From an uncultured Gammaproteobacteria bacterium (GTDB lineage Bacteria > Pseudomonadota > Gammaproteobacteria > Steroidobacterales > UBA11654): a DNA stretch of 64,000 nucleotides. The notes beneath the pieces were generated by a model. That model was not told the DNA's origin. It made no database searches and saw only the letters and a list, made by a program, of their open reading frames with translations. Position 1 is the first letter of the stretch. Every line of letters starts with the position of its first letter. The position numbers were made by a program, and so were the translations under genes. The DNA is taken from the NCBI GenBank assembly GCA_902553145.1, contig CACDKD010000004.1:1-64000 (forward strand), in the 5' to 3' direction. This document shows, piece after piece, positions 63,507 to 64,000 of this stretch.

Positions 63507-63659
63507 ATGAAAAAAGATACTCATCTACTGGTAAAGATGAACAAGGAAATGAAAAAAGAATTCATTTCTATGTGTGAGACAGACGACACCACAGCATCCA
63601 GAGAGGTAAGAAGATTTATCAAGCGATTCATCCGAGAAACCAAAGCCCTTAGAAAATAA
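63507..63659 (+). CDS. 50-residue ribbon-helix-helix DNA-binding protein
   Basis: The frame starts MKKDTHLLVKMNKEMKKEF and continues with TASREVRRFIKRFIRETK. A short strand (THLLVKM), a helix (NKEMKKEFISMCETDD), a turn and a helix (TASREVRRFIKRFIRE) form the ribbon-helix-helix pattern of CopG/Arc-type repressors. GGGGGAA lies 7-12 bp before the ATG. It is followed after 14 bp by leuC, so it is probably cotranscribed, and could be a transcription regulator of this region or a stand-alone antitoxin. No toxin partner is seen. Confidence 0.6.
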   Translation: MKKDTHLLVKMNKEMKKEFISMCETDDTTASREVRRFIKRFIRETKALRK

Positions 63660-63673
63660 GCAAAGAAAAAGTA

Positions 63674-64000
63674 ATGGGACGAACTCTATTTGAAAAAATA
63701 TGGGACAAACATGTTGTCGAATCTTTTGATGACGGCAACGATCTAATATATATCGATAGAATATTTCTTCATGAAAGAACAGGTAGTATTGCACTTCAAA
63801 ACTTGCATGATCGAAACATTGCTGTCAGAAATCCAAAACAAGTATTTGCAACAATAGATCATATTGTCGACACGATACCAGGAAGAGATGATGAAACTCT
63901 GATGCCAAGCGGAAAAGAGTTCATCAAATCACTCAGGTCTTCCGCAATCAGAGAGAATATCAATTTCTTTGACCTGAATACTCCAGAGCAAGGCATTGGA
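63674..64000 (+). CDS. leuC: 3-isopropylmalate dehydratase large subunit, cut at the window edge
   Basis: The first 109 codons of a longer gene. RTLFEKIWDKHVVESFDDGNDLIYIDRIFLHE is the LeuC N-terminus, with the central VFATIDHIVDTIPGR and the end NINFFDLNTPEQGIG. The Fe-S cysteines lie further on, outside. It isomerises 2-isopropylmalate in leucine synthesis with LeuD. The match to LeuC is by N-terminal pattern, with homoaconitase-type relatives possible. Confidence 0.85.
   Translation, partial: MGRTLFEKIWDKHVVESFDDGNDLIYIDRIFLHERTGSIALQNLHDRNIAVRNPKQVFATIDHIVDTIPGRDDETLMPSGKEFIKSLRSSAIRENINFFDLNTPEQGIG

Overview
The window reads as AT-rich chromosomal DNA from a free-living Gram-negative gammaproteobacterium, probably marine and streamlined. 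The backbone is a typical gammaproteobacterial order: queA-tgt-yajC-secD-secF, suhB/trmJ, an isc remnant, ndk-rlmN, hisS-yfgM-bamB-der, and xseA/guaB-guaA. The outer-membrane (BamB, TonB-dependent receptor, TonB/ExbBD) and lipid or acyl-CoA genes (ETF-QO, thioesterase, carboxyltransferase, TauD-type dioxygenase) fit an aerobic heterotroph of the SAR86/OM-group style. That placement is an inference from gene content and was not tested by phylogeny. Genes are tightly packed, with many 1-14 bp overlaps. No gap between genes exceeds about 260 bp. I see no prophage, insertion sequence, CRISPR array or rRNA.

Layout. 1-11.2 kb is an accessory block: a cut DUF1820 gene, a P19-like periplasmic protein, an alkylsulfatase lipoprotein, tadA, DUF1330, an exported amidohydrolase, three poorly known proteins (one broken by a nine-base G/C tract), phzF, an NTF2-like protein, an acyl-CoA carboxyltransferase, a TauD-like dioxygenase and a TIGR02206 membrane protein. 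11.3-24.3 kb is mixed: a small secreted protein with a structured leader and a clear terminator, rluB, TM2, DUF4177, RraA, a second TIGR02206 protein, DUF3429, peptidase E, glutamate dehydrogenase, a DUF305-LVIVD fusion, apt, DoxX, a Tat-type lipoprotein dehydrogenase, a YdjM-like protein, a crotonase homologue and an aquaporin. 24.3-43.7 kb is the conserved core (guaA to queA). A tRNA-Leu follows, then nudix, fdxA, dsbC, xerD and plsC.

47.2-58.4 kb is an energised-uptake region. A complete TPR-TonB-ExbD-ExbD-ExbB-ExbB-DUF3450 operon is followed, beyond ETF-QO, by a large TonB-dependent receptor overlapping a beta-propeller phytase. The likely logic is capture and hydrolysis of phytate or a similar phosphate ester. 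A perfect 13-bp hairpin followed by a T run lies inside the phytase signal-peptide codons just after the receptor stop, suggesting that receptor and phytase are expressed unequally. 58.5-64 kb holds gpmA, a gamma-class carbonic anhydrase, tesB, a MaoC dehydratase, folE, mobA, moaC, two small proteins, a ribbon-helix-helix regulator and the start of leuC.

No complete new defence or mobile system is evident. The best leads are the hairpin nested in the phytase gene, the homopolymer frameshift near 5.85 kb, the reduced isc cluster whose IscU-like protein lacks one scaffold cysteine, the crotonase homologue lacking both catalytic glutamates, operator-like palindromes before rraA and before the DUF305 gene, and several tiny membrane or DNA-binding genes.
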